Shown: positions 51,192 through 61,652, numbered from the stretch's first letter. The stretch is 64,000 nt of DNA from Nonomuraea indica (GCF_002850745.1 NZ_KZ559475.1:235635-299634); one strand, 5' to 3'. Translations and numbers: made by a program. The notes: generated by a model from the letters alone, not told the origin.

Positions 51192-51572
51192 GAGCCGGTC
51201 CCCGGCGCCGGGGGCTGGTGAGGCCGGGGAGGCCTGTGGGACGACGGCCCCGGCGTCCCGGCCTGCCGGGATCCTGGCGACATTTCGGTCCGACCACCAT
51301 CTGGAATATTTGGGTGAAATGTGTTAATCGCGTTTGTTTATGCAGGTCCTGGGCACGGTGTCTAAGGCGCCGCTCGCCGTCTGCGAGCTCGCGGCGAAGA
51401 CTGGCACCGGTGGCCCGGCCGAACCCCGGCCGTGGCCGGTCCTCTCCTGGGCCCCACCAGCCGCTCGACCGCCGCGACCGGTCCCGTACGGGCCAGCCCC
51501 GTACCAGCCGGCGAGGGTCGCCGTGAAGCCGCGCGTCGCGGCTCACGGACAGCAGAGCCTAGGAGGACTTGG
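51192..51572 (+). other. Long upstream region of otsA
   Basis: Contains a 14-bp perfect palindrome (CCCCGGCGCCGGGG, 51200-51213), an AT-rich island at about 51295-51342 that probably holds the otsA promoter, and then about 230 nt of GC-rich leader. No reading frame here has a ribosome site. No riboswitch was recognised. Confidence 0.45.
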
Positions 51573-53006
<1,434 letters not shown>

Positions 53007-53287
53007 CCACGATCTGCGCCACGGACATGCCCACGCCCATCACGACCGCGTAGCCGATCGCCTCACCCATGCTGACCTCGGGGGAGTCCGGGTCGACCGG
53101 CGGCTCCTTGCCCGTCGTCTTCACCCAGACGAACCCGAGGATCTTGCGCGCCGCCCACGCGGTCGCCAGGCCGACCAGCCCGCCGACCACCCGCCAGGCG
53201 ACATCGGGCCTCTCCTCTGCCATGCGGCGTCTCCTTCCCGTATGTAACGAACCCTAGTCTCCACCGCTTGCGCGACCTTGGAAGCCG

Positions 53288-53293
53288 TACCAT
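53288..53293 (+). promoter_or_regulatory. -10 element (TACCAT), probable leaderless start of valS
   Basis: TANNNT ending 8 nt before ATG 53302. The intervening AAGGTGG is too close to the ATG to act as a normal Shine-Dalgarno. Confidence 0.45.
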
Positions 53294-53301
53294 AAGGTGG
53301 C

Positions 53302-55857
53302 ATGACTCAGCAGCGACTACGCCATGCGCCCATGCCGGAGAAACCGACTCTCGACGGCTTGGAGCAGGTATGGGTAGCCCGCTGGGAGGACCAGGGCACC
53401 TACCGCTTCGACCGGTCGAGGACGCGGGAGCAGATCTACTCGATCGACACGCCCCCTCCGACCGTCTCCGGCTCTCTCCACGTCGGCCACGTCTTCTCCT
53501 ACACCCACACCGACACCGTCGCCCGCTTCCAGCGGATGCGCGGGCGCGAAGTGTTCTACCCCATGGGCTGGGACGACAACGGCCTGCCGACCGAGCGCCG
53601 CGTGCAGAACCACTTCGGTGTCCGCTGTGATCCCTCGGTGCCCTACGACCGCGACTTCACACCTCCCGCCAAACCCGACCCCAAGCGGCAGGTGCCGATC
53701 TCGCGCGGCAACTTCATCGAGCTGTGCGAGCGGCTGACCCTCGACGACGAGAAGGCGTTCGAGCAGCTGTGGCGCCGCCTGGGGCTGTCGGTCGACTGGA
53801 CGATGACGTACGCGACCATCGACGGCCACGCGCGGGCCGCGTCCCAGCGGGCGTTCCTGCGCAACCTGGCGCGCGGCGAGGCCTACCTCGCCGAGGCGCC
53901 GACCCTGTGGGACGTCACCTTCCGCACTGCCGTCGCCCAGGCCGAGCTGGAGGACCGCGAGTGGCCGGGCGCCTTCCACCGGATCTCCTTCTACGGTGAG
54001 AAGGGGCCGGTCTGGATCGAGACCACCCGGCCGGAGCTGATCCCGGCCTGCGTGGCCCTCGTCGCCCACCCCGACGACGAGCGCTACCGGCCGCTGTTCG
54101 GCACGTCCGTGCTGACGCCGATCTTCGGCGTCGAGGTGCCCGTGCTGGCCCACCACCTGGCCGAGCCCGACAAGGGGTCGGGCATCGCGATGATCTGCAC
54201 GTTCGGCGACCTCACCGACGTCACCTGGTGGCGCGAGCTCGCCCTGCCGACCCGGCCCGTCATCGGCCGCGACGGCAGGCTGCTGCCCGAGCCGCCGGAG
54301 GGCGTCGAGGCCGAGCCGTACAAGGAGCTGGCCGGCAAGACCGTGCACAGCGCCCGCGAGCGGATCGTGGAGATGCTGCGCGAGTCCGGCGACCTCGACG
54401 GCGACCCGCGGCCGGTGCAGCGGACGGTGAAGTTCTACGAGAAGGGCGACCGGCCGCTCGAGATCGTCACCACCCGCCAGTGGTACATCCGCAACGGCGG
54501 CCGCGACGCCGGGCTGCGCGAGCAGCTCCTGGCCCGGGGCGCCGAGCTGCGCTGGCACCCGCCGCACATGCGGGTCCGCTACGACAACTGGGTGCAGGGG
54601 CTGGCCGGCGACTGGCTCATCTCCCGGCAGCGCTTCTTCGGCGTGCCGTTCCCGGTGTGGTATCCGCTGGACGAGGCGGGCGAGCCCGACTACACCCGCC
54701 CGCTGCTGCCGCGCGAGGACGAGCTGCCGATCGACCCCTCCGCGCAGGCGCCCGACGGCTACACCGAGGACCGGCGGGGCAGGCCCGGCGGGTTCGTCGG
54801 CGACCCCGACGTCATGGACACCTGGGCCACCTCGTCGCTGTCCCCGGAGATCGCCGGCGGCTGGGAGCGTGATCCCGACCTGTTCGCCCGGGTCTTCCCG
54901 ATGGACCTGCGGCCGCAGGCCCACGAGATCATCCGCACCTGGCTGTTCTCCACCGTGGTGCGGGCGCACCAGGAGTTCGGCGCGCTGCCGTGGAAGGACG
55001 TGGCCATCTCGGGGTGGATCCTCGACCCCGACCGCAAGAAGATGTCCAAGTCCAAGGGCAACGTGACGACGCCGCTGGGGCTGCTGGAGGAGTACGGCTC
55101 CGACGCCGTCCGCTACTGGGCGGCCAGCGGGCGGCCCGGCACCGACACGGCCTTCGACACCGGGCAGATCAAGGTCGGGCGGCGGCTCGCCATCAAGATC
55201 CTCAACGCGTCGAAGTTCGTGCTCGGCTTCCCCGAGGCCGAGGTGAAGGACGGGGTGAAGGACGAGGCCGATCAGCTCGGCCTCGTCACCGAGCCGCTGG
55301 ACCTGTCGATGCTGGCCGCGCTGGGCGACGTGGTCGAGGAGGCGACGCGGGCGTTCGAGAACTACGACTACACCCGGGCGCTGGAGGCGGCCGAGCGCTT
55401 CTTCTGGTCGTTCTGCGACGACTACCTGGAGCTGGTCAAGGCCCGCGCCTACGAGACGGGGCCGCGGGCGGCCTCCGCCCACGTGGCGTTGCGCCGCGCG
55501 CTCGACGCGCAGTTGCGGCTGTTCGCGCCGTTCCTGCCGTTCGTCACCGAGGAGGTCTGGTCGTGGTGGCGCGACGGCAGCGTGCACCGCGCTGCCTGGC
55601 CCGCCGCCGAGCGGGGCCCGGGCGACCCGGCCGTGCTGACCGTCGCCTCCGAGGTGCTGCGCCAGGTCCGCAAGGCCAAGTCGGCGGCCAAGCTGTCGAT
55701 GCGCGCCGAGGTGTCCCGCCTCACCGTGTCGGGCCCCGAGGCCGGGCTCGTGCGGCTGGCCCAGGACGACCTGTGCGGGGCGGGCAACGTGGAGGAGTTC
55801 GTCCTGGCCGACGGGCCGGAGCTGTCCGTCGAGGTCACTCTGGAGGAGGCCCCGTAG
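53302..55857 (+). CDS. valS: Valyl-tRNA synthetase, archaeal/rickettsial type
   Basis: 851-residue class I synthetase charging tRNA-Val. HIGH motif HVGH at 60-63, KMSKS at 580-584, a CP1 editing domain with WIETTRPELIPACVALVAHPDD, and an anticodon-binding domain. The signature after the HIGH region is GWDDNGLPTE (89-98), as in archaeal and Rickettsia enzymes, whereas the usual bacterial ValRS (including the mycobacterial one) has GTDHAGIATQ. The C-terminal coiled-coil arm of bacterial ValRS is absent. It may be the only ValRS or a second copy; the window cannot tell. Confidence 0.94.
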   Translation: MTQQRLRHAPMPEKPTLDGLEQVWVARWEDQGTYRFDRSRTREQIYSIDTPPPTVSGSLHVGHVFSYTHTDTVARFQRMRGREVFYPMGWDDNGLPTERRVQNHFGVRCDPSVPYDRDFTPPAKPDPKRQVPISRGNFIELCERLTLDDEKAFEQLWRRLGLSVDWTMTYATIDGHARAASQRAFLRNLARGEAYLAEAPTLWDVTFRTAVAQAELEDREWPGAFHRISFYGEKGPVWIETTRPELIPACVALVAHPDDERYRPLFGTSVLTPIFGVEVPVLAHHLAEPDKGSGIAMICTFGDLTDVTWWRELALPTRPVIGRDGRLLPEPPEGVEAEPYKELAGKTVHSARERIVEMLRESGDLDGDPRPVQRTVKFYEKGDRPLEIVTTRQWYIRNGGRDAGLREQLLARGAELRWHPPHMRVRYDNWVQGLAGDWLISRQRFFGVPFPVWYPLDEAGEPDYTRPLLPREDELPIDPSAQAPDGYTEDRRGRPGGFVGDPDVMDTWATSSLSPEIAGGWERDPDLFARVFPMDLRPQAHEIIRTWLFSTVVRAHQEFGALPWKDVAISGWILDPDRKKMSKSKGNVTTPLGLLEEYGSDAVRYWAASGRPGTDTAFDTGQIKVGRRLAIKILNASKFVLGFPEAEVKDGVKDEADQLGLVTEPLDLSMLAALGDVVEEATRAFENYDYTRALEAAERFFWSFCDDYLELVKARAYETGPRAASAHVALRRALDAQLRLFAPFLPFVTEEVWSWWRDGSVHRAAWPAAERGPGDPAVLTVASEVLRQVRKAKSAAKLSMRAEVSRLTVSGPEAGLVRLAQDDLCGAGNVEEFVLADGPELSVEVTLEEAP

Positions 55858-55869
55858 CGACCGGGCGGT

Positions 55870-55895
55870 CCGGCGCCCCTGGCAGCGGGCGCCGG
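55870..55895 (+). terminator. Hairpin after valS
   Basis: Perfect 9-bp stem CCGGCGCCC/GGGCGCCGG with an 8-nt loop, 12 nt after the valS stop. Confidence 0.6.
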
Positions 55896-55953
55896 GCCAG
55901 ACCCGATCATTTAACCGCGCGCATTACCGGACCGGACGTGCCAGTCTGGGAGT

Positions 55954-57261
55954 GTGCTGAAGGACCGCCCCACCAAGCTCGTGCCGCCCGTGCTGGCCAC
56001 GATGGCCGCCTGGTGCGCCTGCCTCGTCCTCGTCGGCGTGGTGGTCTACTTCTTCGCGCTCGGCATCGGCCGCCTCAGCTTCGTCGCGCTGCCCGTGGCG
56101 ATCGCCCTGCTGCTGACCGCGCTGCTCTTCCCGCTGACCAACAGCCTGCGTCAGGCCGGGATGCGGCCCATCTACGCCACCTGGATCACCATGCTGGTGG
56201 CGCTGGCCGTGCTCGTCGGCACGGGCTGGCTGATCGGCGCCCGCGCCACCGAGGAGTTCCCCAACCTCGTCGAGCAGGTGCAGGTCACCGCCCGCGACGT
56301 CCAGAACTGGCTGATCACCGGCCCGCTGCACCTGCAGCAGGCGCAGATCACCCAGTACGTCGACGAAGTCGCGACGATGGTCAACACCCAGCGCACGGAG
56401 ATCACCGGCACCGTCCTGTCGGCCGGCGCGGTCGCCGTCGAGGTGCTGGCCTCGCTCGTGCTGATGCTCTTCGTCACCTTCTTCCTGCTCAAGGACGGCG
56501 ACCGGATCTGGGCATGGTTCCTCAGGGCGTTCGGCTCGATGTCGCCGCGCGTCGACCGGGCGGGCCGCGCCGCGTGGACCACGCTGTCGCACTACGTGCA
56601 GGGCACCGTGGCCGTCGCCGCCGTCCACGGGCTGATCATGGGCATCGTCCTCGCGGGCATGGGGGTGCCGCTGTGGGCGCCGCTGGCCGTGCTCATCTTC
56701 CTGGCCAGCTTCATCCCGATCGTCGGCATCTTCTTCGCCGGCACGATCGCCACCCTCGTCACGCTGGGCGCCAAGGGCATCGTCTACGCGCTGATCTTCG
56801 TCGGCATCCTCGTCGTGGAGCAGCAGCTGGAGAACCACGTGCTCCAGCCGCTCATCGTGGGCCGGGCACTCAACTTCCACCCGCTGGCCATCATCATCGT
56901 GCTGGCGGTCGGCGGCATCCTCGGCGGCATCGCCGGGGCGGCCGTGGCGGTGCCGGTCGCGGCCGTGATCTACCGGGCGCTGCCCGAGCTGCGCAACCAG
57001 CCGATGGCGCTGCCACCGGGCGAGCCGTCGGCCTCCCCGGCGGGCCCGGCGCCACCGGGCCCGCCGCACCCGTCCGGCGACGGCGACGTGACACCGCCGC
57101 AGACCCCGGCCGCCGAGGCGCCCACGACGAGCGAGCCGTCCGCGAGCGCCACCGGCGGCGGGCCCGTCCAGCCGTCCGCGAGCACGAGCGGCGGCGAGCC
57201 CGTCCAGCCGTCCGCGAGCGCCACCGGCGGAGAGCCCGTGCAGCCGTCCGAGCGTTCCTGA
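55954..57261 (+). CDS. AI-2E family transporter
   Basis: 435 residues with about eight spans in the AI-2 exporter-like arrangement: paired helices at the N-terminus, a long extracytoplasmic loop (about 95-160), then the conserved block VLAGMGVPLWAPLAVLIFLASFIPIVG and LENHVLQPLIVGRALNFHPL. Some members are Na+/H+ antiporters; substrate not assigned. GTG 55954 follows CAGTCT by 6 nt (possible leaderless start). The C-terminal tail (about 345-435) is a disordered Pro/Ser/Gly extension containing a 36-bp minisatellite. Confidence 0.9.
   Translation: MLKDRPTKLVPPVLATMAAWCACLVLVGVVVYFFALGIGRLSFVALPVAIALLLTALLFPLTNSLRQAGMRPIYATWITMLVALAVLVGTGWLIGARATEEFPNLVEQVQVTARDVQNWLITGPLHLQQAQITQYVDEVATMVNTQRTEITGTVLSAGAVAVEVLASLVLMLFVTFFLLKDGDRIWAWFLRAFGSMSPRVDRAGRAAWTTLSHYVQGTVAVAAVHGLIMGIVLAGMGVPLWAPLAVLIFLASFIPIVGIFFAGTIATLVTLGAKGIVYALIFVGILVVEQQLENHVLQPLIVGRALNFHPLAIIIVLAVGGILGGIAGAAVAVPVAAVIYRALPELRNQPMALPPGEPSASPAGPAPPGPPHPSGDGDVTPPQTPAAEAPTTSEPSASATGGGPVQPSASTSGGEPVQPSASATGGEPVQPSERS
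57136..57252 (+). repeat. 36-bp minisatellite, three full copies and a partial, in the AI-2E tail
   Basis: Units at 57136-57171, 57172-57207 and 57208-57243, plus nine bases. They encode PSASATGGGPVQ, PSASTSGGEPVQ and PSASATGGEPVQ. Confidence 0.93.
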
Positions 57262-57338
57262 TCGGGGCCGCCTCCCCGTCCCTCCCGCCGCCGGCCGGAC
57301 GGGACGGCCGGGACCGACGAGGCGCCCCCGGCAGCGAG

Positions 57339-57344
57339 TAACCT
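57339..57344 (+). promoter_or_regulatory. -10 element (TAACCT), leaderless start of the thioesterase-dut unit
   Basis: TANNNT ending 8 nt before GTG 57353. Confidence 0.55.
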
Positions 57345-57352
57345 CGTCATCC

Positions 57353-57907
57353 GTGACCCGTTCGCCCGTGACCACCCCGCCGCCCGGCGCCGACCAGCCC
57401 TCGGCACACCTCGACCCGCCGCCCCCGGGCTCCGCGCTCGGCGCGCACTACAGCCGCTGCTTCGGCTGCGGCACCGACCACCCCACCGGCCTGCATCTCG
57501 CGGCCGTCACCCCCGACGGGGCCACCGTCGAGGCGGAGTTCACCGTGGGGGAGGCCCACCAGGGAGCGCCGATGCTCGCCCACGGCGGCGTGCTGGCCGC
57601 CGCGATGGACGAGGTCATCGGCATGTCCATCTGGTTGTTCCAGCGGCCGTACGTGACGGCCCGGCTGGAGACCGACTACGTCCTCCCCGTTCCCGTCGGC
57701 ACGACACTCCACCTGCGTGCCTGGTGCAACGGGATCGCCGGCCGCAAGGCGTACCTTGAGGCTGAGGGGCGCATCGGCGCCCCCGATGGCCCGGTCGCCG
57801 TCCGGGCGGCGGCGCTCTTCGTCCAGGTGGGCATGGAGCACTTCGCGCGGCACGGCGACGCGGCGGCCATCGCCGCCGAGCACCACGAATTCGAGGTGAA
57901 TCCTTGA
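57353..57907 (+). CDS. PaaI/4HBT-type hot-dog thioesterase
   Basis: 184 residues. After a Pro-rich N-terminus comes a CxxC-containing segment (SRCFGCGTDHPTGLHL) and a hot-dog core with AHGGVLAAAMDEVIG, typical of acyl-CoA thioesterases. Substrate unknown. Its stop overlaps the TTG start of dut, so it is coupled to that gene. Confidence 0.88.
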   Translation: MTRSPVTTPPPGADQPSAHLDPPPPGSALGAHYSRCFGCGTDHPTGLHLAAVTPDGATVEAEFTVGEAHQGAPMLAHGGVLAAAMDEVIGMSIWLFQRPYVTARLETDYVLPVPVGTTLHLRAWCNGIAGRKAYLEAEGRIGAPDGPVAVRAAALFVQVGMEHFARHGDAAAIAAEHHEFEVNP

Positions 57908-58380
57908 CCGGCACCGACCCCGCGGCGACCGGCGACCAGCCGGGCACGACGGAGATCCTCATCCAGCGGCTCGACCCTGGCCTGCCCGTGCCCGGCTACG
58001 CCCACCCGGGCGACGCCGGCGCCGACCTGCACGCGGCCGAGGACGTGGAGCTGCTGCCCGGCGAGCGGGCGGTCGTCGGCACCGGGCTGGCGATCGCGCT
58101 GCCCGACGGCTACGCCGCGTTCGTGCACCCGCGCTCCGGCCTCGCCGCCAGGCACGGCGTCACGCTCGTCAACGCGCCGGGCACGGTCGACGCCGGATAC
58201 CGGGGAGAGATCAAGGTGACCGTCATCAACACCGACGCCAAGGAGCCGTTCCGCATCCGGCGCGGTGACCGGGTGGCGCAGCTCGTGGTCCAGCGGGTCG
58301 AGCGGGCGGCGTTCCGTGAAGTGGAACGACTGCCCGGCTCGACGCGGGGTGCCGGCGGGTTCGGTTCGACAGGACGTTGA
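57904..58380 (+). CDS. dut: dUTP diphosphatase
   Basis: 158 residues. Trimeric dUTPase hydrolysing dUTP to dUMP, keeping uracil out of DNA. All five motifs are present: PGDAGADL, HPRSGLA, NAPGTVDAGYRGE, RVAQLV and GSTRGAGGFGSTG. TTG 57904 is used: GAGGTG lies 5 nt upstream, no in-frame GTG or ATG is available nearby, and TTGA overlaps the preceding stop. It starts the conserved dut-DUF3710-OB-DUF3159 order known in M. tuberculosis. Confidence 0.96.
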   Translation: MTGTDPAATGDQPGTTEILIQRLDPGLPVPGYAHPGDAGADLHAAEDVELLPGERAVVGTGLAIALPDGYAAFVHPRSGLAARHGVTLVNAPGTVDAGYRGEIKVTVINTDAKEPFRIRRGDRVAQLVVQRVERAAFREVERLPGSTRGAGGFGSTGR

Positions 58381-58419
58381 GCGTCCGGCAGGACGCCCAG
58401 GCAGGGGAGAGTGAGACAC

Positions 58420-59055
58420 GTGTTCCGACGTCGTCGTCGTGAGCAGCCCGAGCGGATCGTGCCCGAGGAGGCCGCCGCGCCCATGCGCGAGTCCGGTCCG
58501 TGGGACGCCGAAGAGCCCCACCCCGACAGTGACAGGATCGACCTCGGCGGCCTGCGGCTGCCGCACAACCCCGACTTCGACGTCCGGCTGGCCTCGGTGG
58601 GAGACCAGCACATCGGCGTCGTCGTCATCCACGGGGAGAGCACGCTGCAGCTCCAGGCGCTGGCCGCGCCCAAGACGCTCGGCCTCTGGGACGAGGTCAA
58701 GACCAAGGTCATGCAGCAGGTGAGCGCACTGCGTGAGCGGCAGGGCCCCTTCGGCGCCGAGCTGACCGGCGAGATCACCAGCGAGGGGGTCACCCGCCCG
58801 GCCCGCTACATCGGGGTGGACGGCCCGCGCTGGTGCCTGCTGGCCATCGTGCACGGCGCGGCGGCGGCCGACGACGCCGCCGCCGAGCCGTTCCTCGACT
58901 TCCTGCGGGACGTCGTGGTCGTGCGCGGTGACGAGCCGATGGCCCGGGAGGAGCCGATCGTGCTGCGCAGGCCCAGCGAGCCAGGGGCCGAGGCCGACGA
59001 CCGGCCGGGGTTCAACCCGTTCAGCCGGGGGCCGGAGATCAGCGAAATCCGTTGA
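58420..59055 (+). CDS. DUF3710 family protein
   Basis: 211 residues from GTG 58420, chosen because family members begin FRRRRR; GGGGAG lies 11 nt upstream, whereas the GTG at 58411 is too close to it. The Arg-rich start precedes an acidic linker and a compact domain (about 45-185, with IDLGGLRLPHNPDFDVRL and DGPRWCLLAIVHG). Conserved next to dut across actinobacteria; function unknown. Confidence 0.88.
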   Translation: MFRRRRREQPERIVPEEAAAPMRESGPWDAEEPHPDSDRIDLGGLRLPHNPDFDVRLASVGDQHIGVVVIHGESTLQLQALAAPKTLGLWDEVKTKVMQQVSALRERQGPFGAELTGEITSEGVTRPARYIGVDGPRWCLLAIVHGAAAADDAAAEPFLDFLRDVVVVRGDEPMAREEPIVLRRPSEPGAEADDRPGFNPFSRGPEISEIR

Positions 59056-59080
59056 CGGTTCCCGTCCGGCTCTCATCGCA

Positions 59081-59086
59081 TAGGCT
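59081..59086 (+). promoter_or_regulatory. -10 element (TAGGCT), leaderless start of the OB-fold gene
   Basis: TANNNT ending 8 nt before ATG 59095; no Shine-Dalgarno. Confidence 0.55.
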
Positions 59087-59094
59087 GATTCATC

Positions 59095-59481
59095 ATGACT
59101 ACGGCAGGGCCCCCCCGACGCGGGGGATTGCGCGGGTTCCTCAGTCGGCTGGCATCGCCCCAGACCGAGATCGAGGCCCAGGAACTGCAGGCGGAGGCCG
59201 AGCAGACCGGTGCGACGCCGATCGCGTCGTGTGGCGGACGGCGTCGCTTCTGCGTAGCCGGTACGCTGCGTACGGTGACACTGCGGCCGCGCGGCGGCGC
59301 CCCCGCGCTGGAGGCGGAGCTGTACGACGGGTCCGACGTCGTCGACCTGGTCTGGCTCGGCCGCCGCAAGATCGCGGGGATCGAGCCCGGCCGCATCGTC
59401 AAGGCCGAGGGCCTGGTCAGCATGCAGGATGGGCGCAAGGTGATGTTCAATCCACGCTACGAGCTGCGCCCAGGGAGTTGA
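59095..59481 (+). CDS. OB-fold nucleic-acid-binding domain protein
   Basis: 128 residues. A basic N-terminus (1-35) is followed by an OB fold (about 50-125; RRRFCVAGTLRTVTLRP, ELYDGSDVVDLVWLGRRKIAGIEPGR). Conserved in the dut neighbourhood of actinobacteria; probably binds single-stranded nucleic acid. DUF3159 follows after 3 nt. Confidence 0.88.
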   Translation: MTTAGPPRRGGLRGFLSRLASPQTEIEAQELQAEAEQTGATPIASCGGRRRFCVAGTLRTVTLRPRGGAPALEAELYDGSDVVDLVWLGRRKIAGIEPGRIVKAEGLVSMQDGRKVMFNPRYELRPGS

Positions 59482-59484
59482 TCT

Positions 59485-60153
59485 GTGAGTACCGAGGCGG
59501 ACGAGGTCGCCCACGAGACGGTGGAGGCGGCCGTACGCTCCCAGCTCGCCAAGGCGTTCGGCGGGGTGCGCGGCATCGTCGAGGCGGCGATCCCCACGGC
59601 GGCGTTCACACTGTCCTGGATCATCACCGAGGACCTGAGGCTCTCGCTCATCATCAGCATCGCGCTGGCGGTGGTGCTCCTCGTCGCCCGGCTGGTGCAG
59701 CGGTCGACCCCGCAGTTCGTGATCAACAGCCTCATCGGCATCGCCATCGGCGCGTTCTTCGCCAGCCGCACGGGTGAGGCCAAGGACTACTTCCTGCCCG
59801 GCATCCTGTGGAACGGCGCCTACGCCGTCGCCATGCTCGTCTCGATCGTGACCCGCTGGCCCGTGGTGGGGTTCCTCATCGGCTCCGTGACGGGTGACCC
59901 CACCGGCTGGCACAAGGACCCCGGCATCGTCAAGCTGTGCACCCGGCTGACGTGGCTGCTCATGCTGCCGTGCGTGGTGCGGGTGGCCGTCCAGCTTCCC
60001 GTCTACCTGTTCGGCGGCGGCGACCAGGCGGTGGCGGCACTGGGCCTGGCCAAGATCGCGATGGGCTGGCCGCTGCAGATCGCGGCGCTGGTCGCGATGG
60101 TGTGGATGCTCGGCCGGGGGCGCACCCCGATCAAGCCCGTCGCCCCCGCCTGA
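59485..60153 (+). CDS. DUF3159 family integral membrane protein
   Basis: 222 residues with about five spans (about 28-48, 50-70, 80-100, 105-125, 190-215) and the family motif RWPVVGFLIGSVTGDPTGWHKDP. GGGAG lies 8 nt upstream of GTG 59485. Conserved partner of the OB-fold gene; function unknown. Confidence 0.92.
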   Translation: MSTEADEVAHETVEAAVRSQLAKAFGGVRGIVEAAIPTAAFTLSWIITEDLRLSLIISIALAVVLLVARLVQRSTPQFVINSLIGIAIGAFFASRTGEAKDYFLPGILWNGAYAVAMLVSIVTRWPVVGFLIGSVTGDPTGWHKDPGIVKLCTRLTWLLMLPCVVRVAVQLPVYLFGGGDQAVAALGLAKIAMGWPLQIAALVAMVWMLGRGRTPIKPVAPA

Positions 60154-60197
60154 GCGGGCCGCGCGTTCCCGGCAGACCGCGGGGCCGGGCCCGCCAT

Positions 60198-60300
60198 GTG
60201 CCCGGCCCGTACGTGATGACGCGGCCCTCCGCGTGCCCGGCCCGTACGTCCTGACCCGACCGCCATGTGCCCGGCCCGTACGTCCTGACCCGGCCCGCAC
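60198..60300. repeat. 34-35-bp tandem repeat, 3 copies, intergenic
   Basis: Units start GTGCCCGGCCCGTACGT at 60198, 60233 and 60267. They fill most of the 174-bp space between the convergent DUF3159 and RCK genes. Each contains CGTACG-type self-complementary sequence but no strong hairpin. Confidence 0.9.
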
Positions 60301-60327
60301 TCCGCGGGCGCGGGCGGCGTCGTCGGG

Positions 60328-60987
60328 TCAGTGCTGGGAGAGCAGGTGGGCGAGCTCCTGCTCCACCTCCTGGGTGGCGACGAACAGCAGCTCGTCGCCG
60401 GCCTCCAGCGGGTCGTCGTCGGAGGGCACCAGGACCCGGCCCTCGCGCAGGATGGCCACCAGCGCCGAGTCGACCGGCCACGGCACCGAACCGGCCCGCT
60501 GGCCGACCACCGGCGCGTCGTCGGCGAGGGTCAGCTCGACGAGGTTGGCCTGCCCCTGACGGAACGTCATCAGCCGCACCAGGTCGCCGACGCTGACCGC
60601 CTCCTCCACCAGGGCGCTGAGCAGGCGCGGGGTGGAGACGGCCACGTCCACGCCCCACGACTCGTTGAACAGCCACTCGTTGTTGGGGTGGTTGATCCGG
60701 GCCACCACGCGCGGCACCCCGTACTCGGTCTTGGCCAGCAGCGACACGACCAGGTTGACCTTGTCGTCGCCGGTGGAGGCGACGACGACGTGGCAGTTGT
60801 TGAGCCCCGCCTCGTCGAGCGAGGCGATCTCGCAGGCGTCGGCGAGCAGCCACTCGGCCCGCGGCACGCTGTCGATCTTGATGGCTCTGGGGTCGATGTC
60901 GACGAGCAGGACCTCGTGGCCGTTCTCCAGGAGCTCCGCGGCGATGGACCGGCCGACCGCTCCCGCCCCGGCGATCGCGACGCGCAT
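60328..60987 (-). CDS. TrkA/RCK potassium-regulatory protein (second)
   Basis: 219 residues: RCK_N Rossmann domain (GAGAVGRSIAAELLENGHEVLLVD, 1-125) plus RCK_C domain (about 140-219). It binds NAD(H) or nucleotides and gates a K+ transporter. Its ATG overlaps the upstream stop by one base (TGATG). This is the same order as ceoB/ceoC in M. tuberculosis. No TrkH-type channel is adjacent. Confidence 0.94.
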   Translation of the reverse strand: MRVAIAGAGAVGRSIAAELLENGHEVLLVDIDPRAIKIDSVPRAEWLLADACEIASLDEAGLNNCHVVVASTGDDKVNLVVSLLAKTEYGVPRVVARINHPNNEWLFNESWGVDVAVSTPRLLSALVEEAVSVGDLVRLMTFRQGQANLVELTLADDAPVVGQRAGSVPWPVDSALVAILREGRVLVPSDDDPLEAGDELLFVATQEVEQELAHLLSQH

Positions 60988-61652
60988 CAGTCGTCCTTCC
61001 CCGGTGCCGCGGCGAGCACCTTGTTGATCCGGTCCATGTCGTTCTCGGCCGCGATGACGTGCAGGATGTCGCCCTCCTGCAGCACGGTGTCGTCGGCGAT
61101 GACCAGCGACTCGCCCATCCGGTTGATGAACGCGGCGCGGCACCGGGCGCGCGGCTCCAGGTCCACGGCGCGGATGCCGATCCAGGCCGGGTTGACCGGC
61201 ACCTCGGCCAGCACGACGGCCCCGGTCGGGTCGCGCCAGAGCGGCTCGGCCCCCTCGGGCATGACGCGGCGCAGGATCTGGTCGGCCGTCCAGCGCACGG
61301 TCGCCACCGTGGGGATGCCGAGCCGCTGGTAGACCTCGGCGCGGCGGGGGTCGTAGATGCGGGCGACGACGTTGTCGACGCCGAACGTCTCACGCGCCAC
61401 CCGCGCGGAGATGATGTTGGAGTTGTCGCCGCTGGACACCGCGACGTACGCGGAGGCGGACTCGATGCCCGCCTCGATGAGCACTCCGCGGTCGAAGCCG
61501 ATGCCGGTCACCCTCCGGCCGCGGAACCCGGCGCGCAGGCGGCGGAACGCCTGCGGGTCGCGGTCGATGATCGCGACCTGGTGGCCGTTGTCCTCGAGGA
61601 TGTGGGCCAGGGTCGATCCGACCCGCCCGCACCCCATGATCACTATATGCAT
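60987..61652 (-). CDS. TrkA/RCK potassium-regulatory protein (first)
   Basis: 221 residues from ATG 61652 (an in-frame ATG at 61664 would add MRGS). RCK_N domain with GCGRVGSTLAHILEDNGHQVAIID, then RCK_C (about 140-221). GGGGGAG lies immediately before the ATG. It forms an operon with the second RCK gene and is divergent from the KimA-type transporter, 102 bp apart. Confidence 0.93.
   Translation of the reverse strand: MHIVIMGCGRVGSTLAHILEDNGHQVAIIDRDPQAFRRLRAGFRGRRVTGIGFDRGVLIEAGIESASAYVAVSSGDNSNIISARVARETFGVDNVVARIYDPRRAEVYQRLGIPTVATVRWTADQILRRVMPEGAEPLWRDPTGAVVLAEVPVNPAWIGIRAVDLEPRARCRAAFINRMGESLVIADDTVLQEGDILHVIAAENDMDRINKVLAAAPGKDD

Noticed and set aside
53224..53301. T-box or other riboswitch before valS
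   Set aside because: The gap to the divergent gene is only 78 bp and the gene looks leaderless; no T-box motif is seen.
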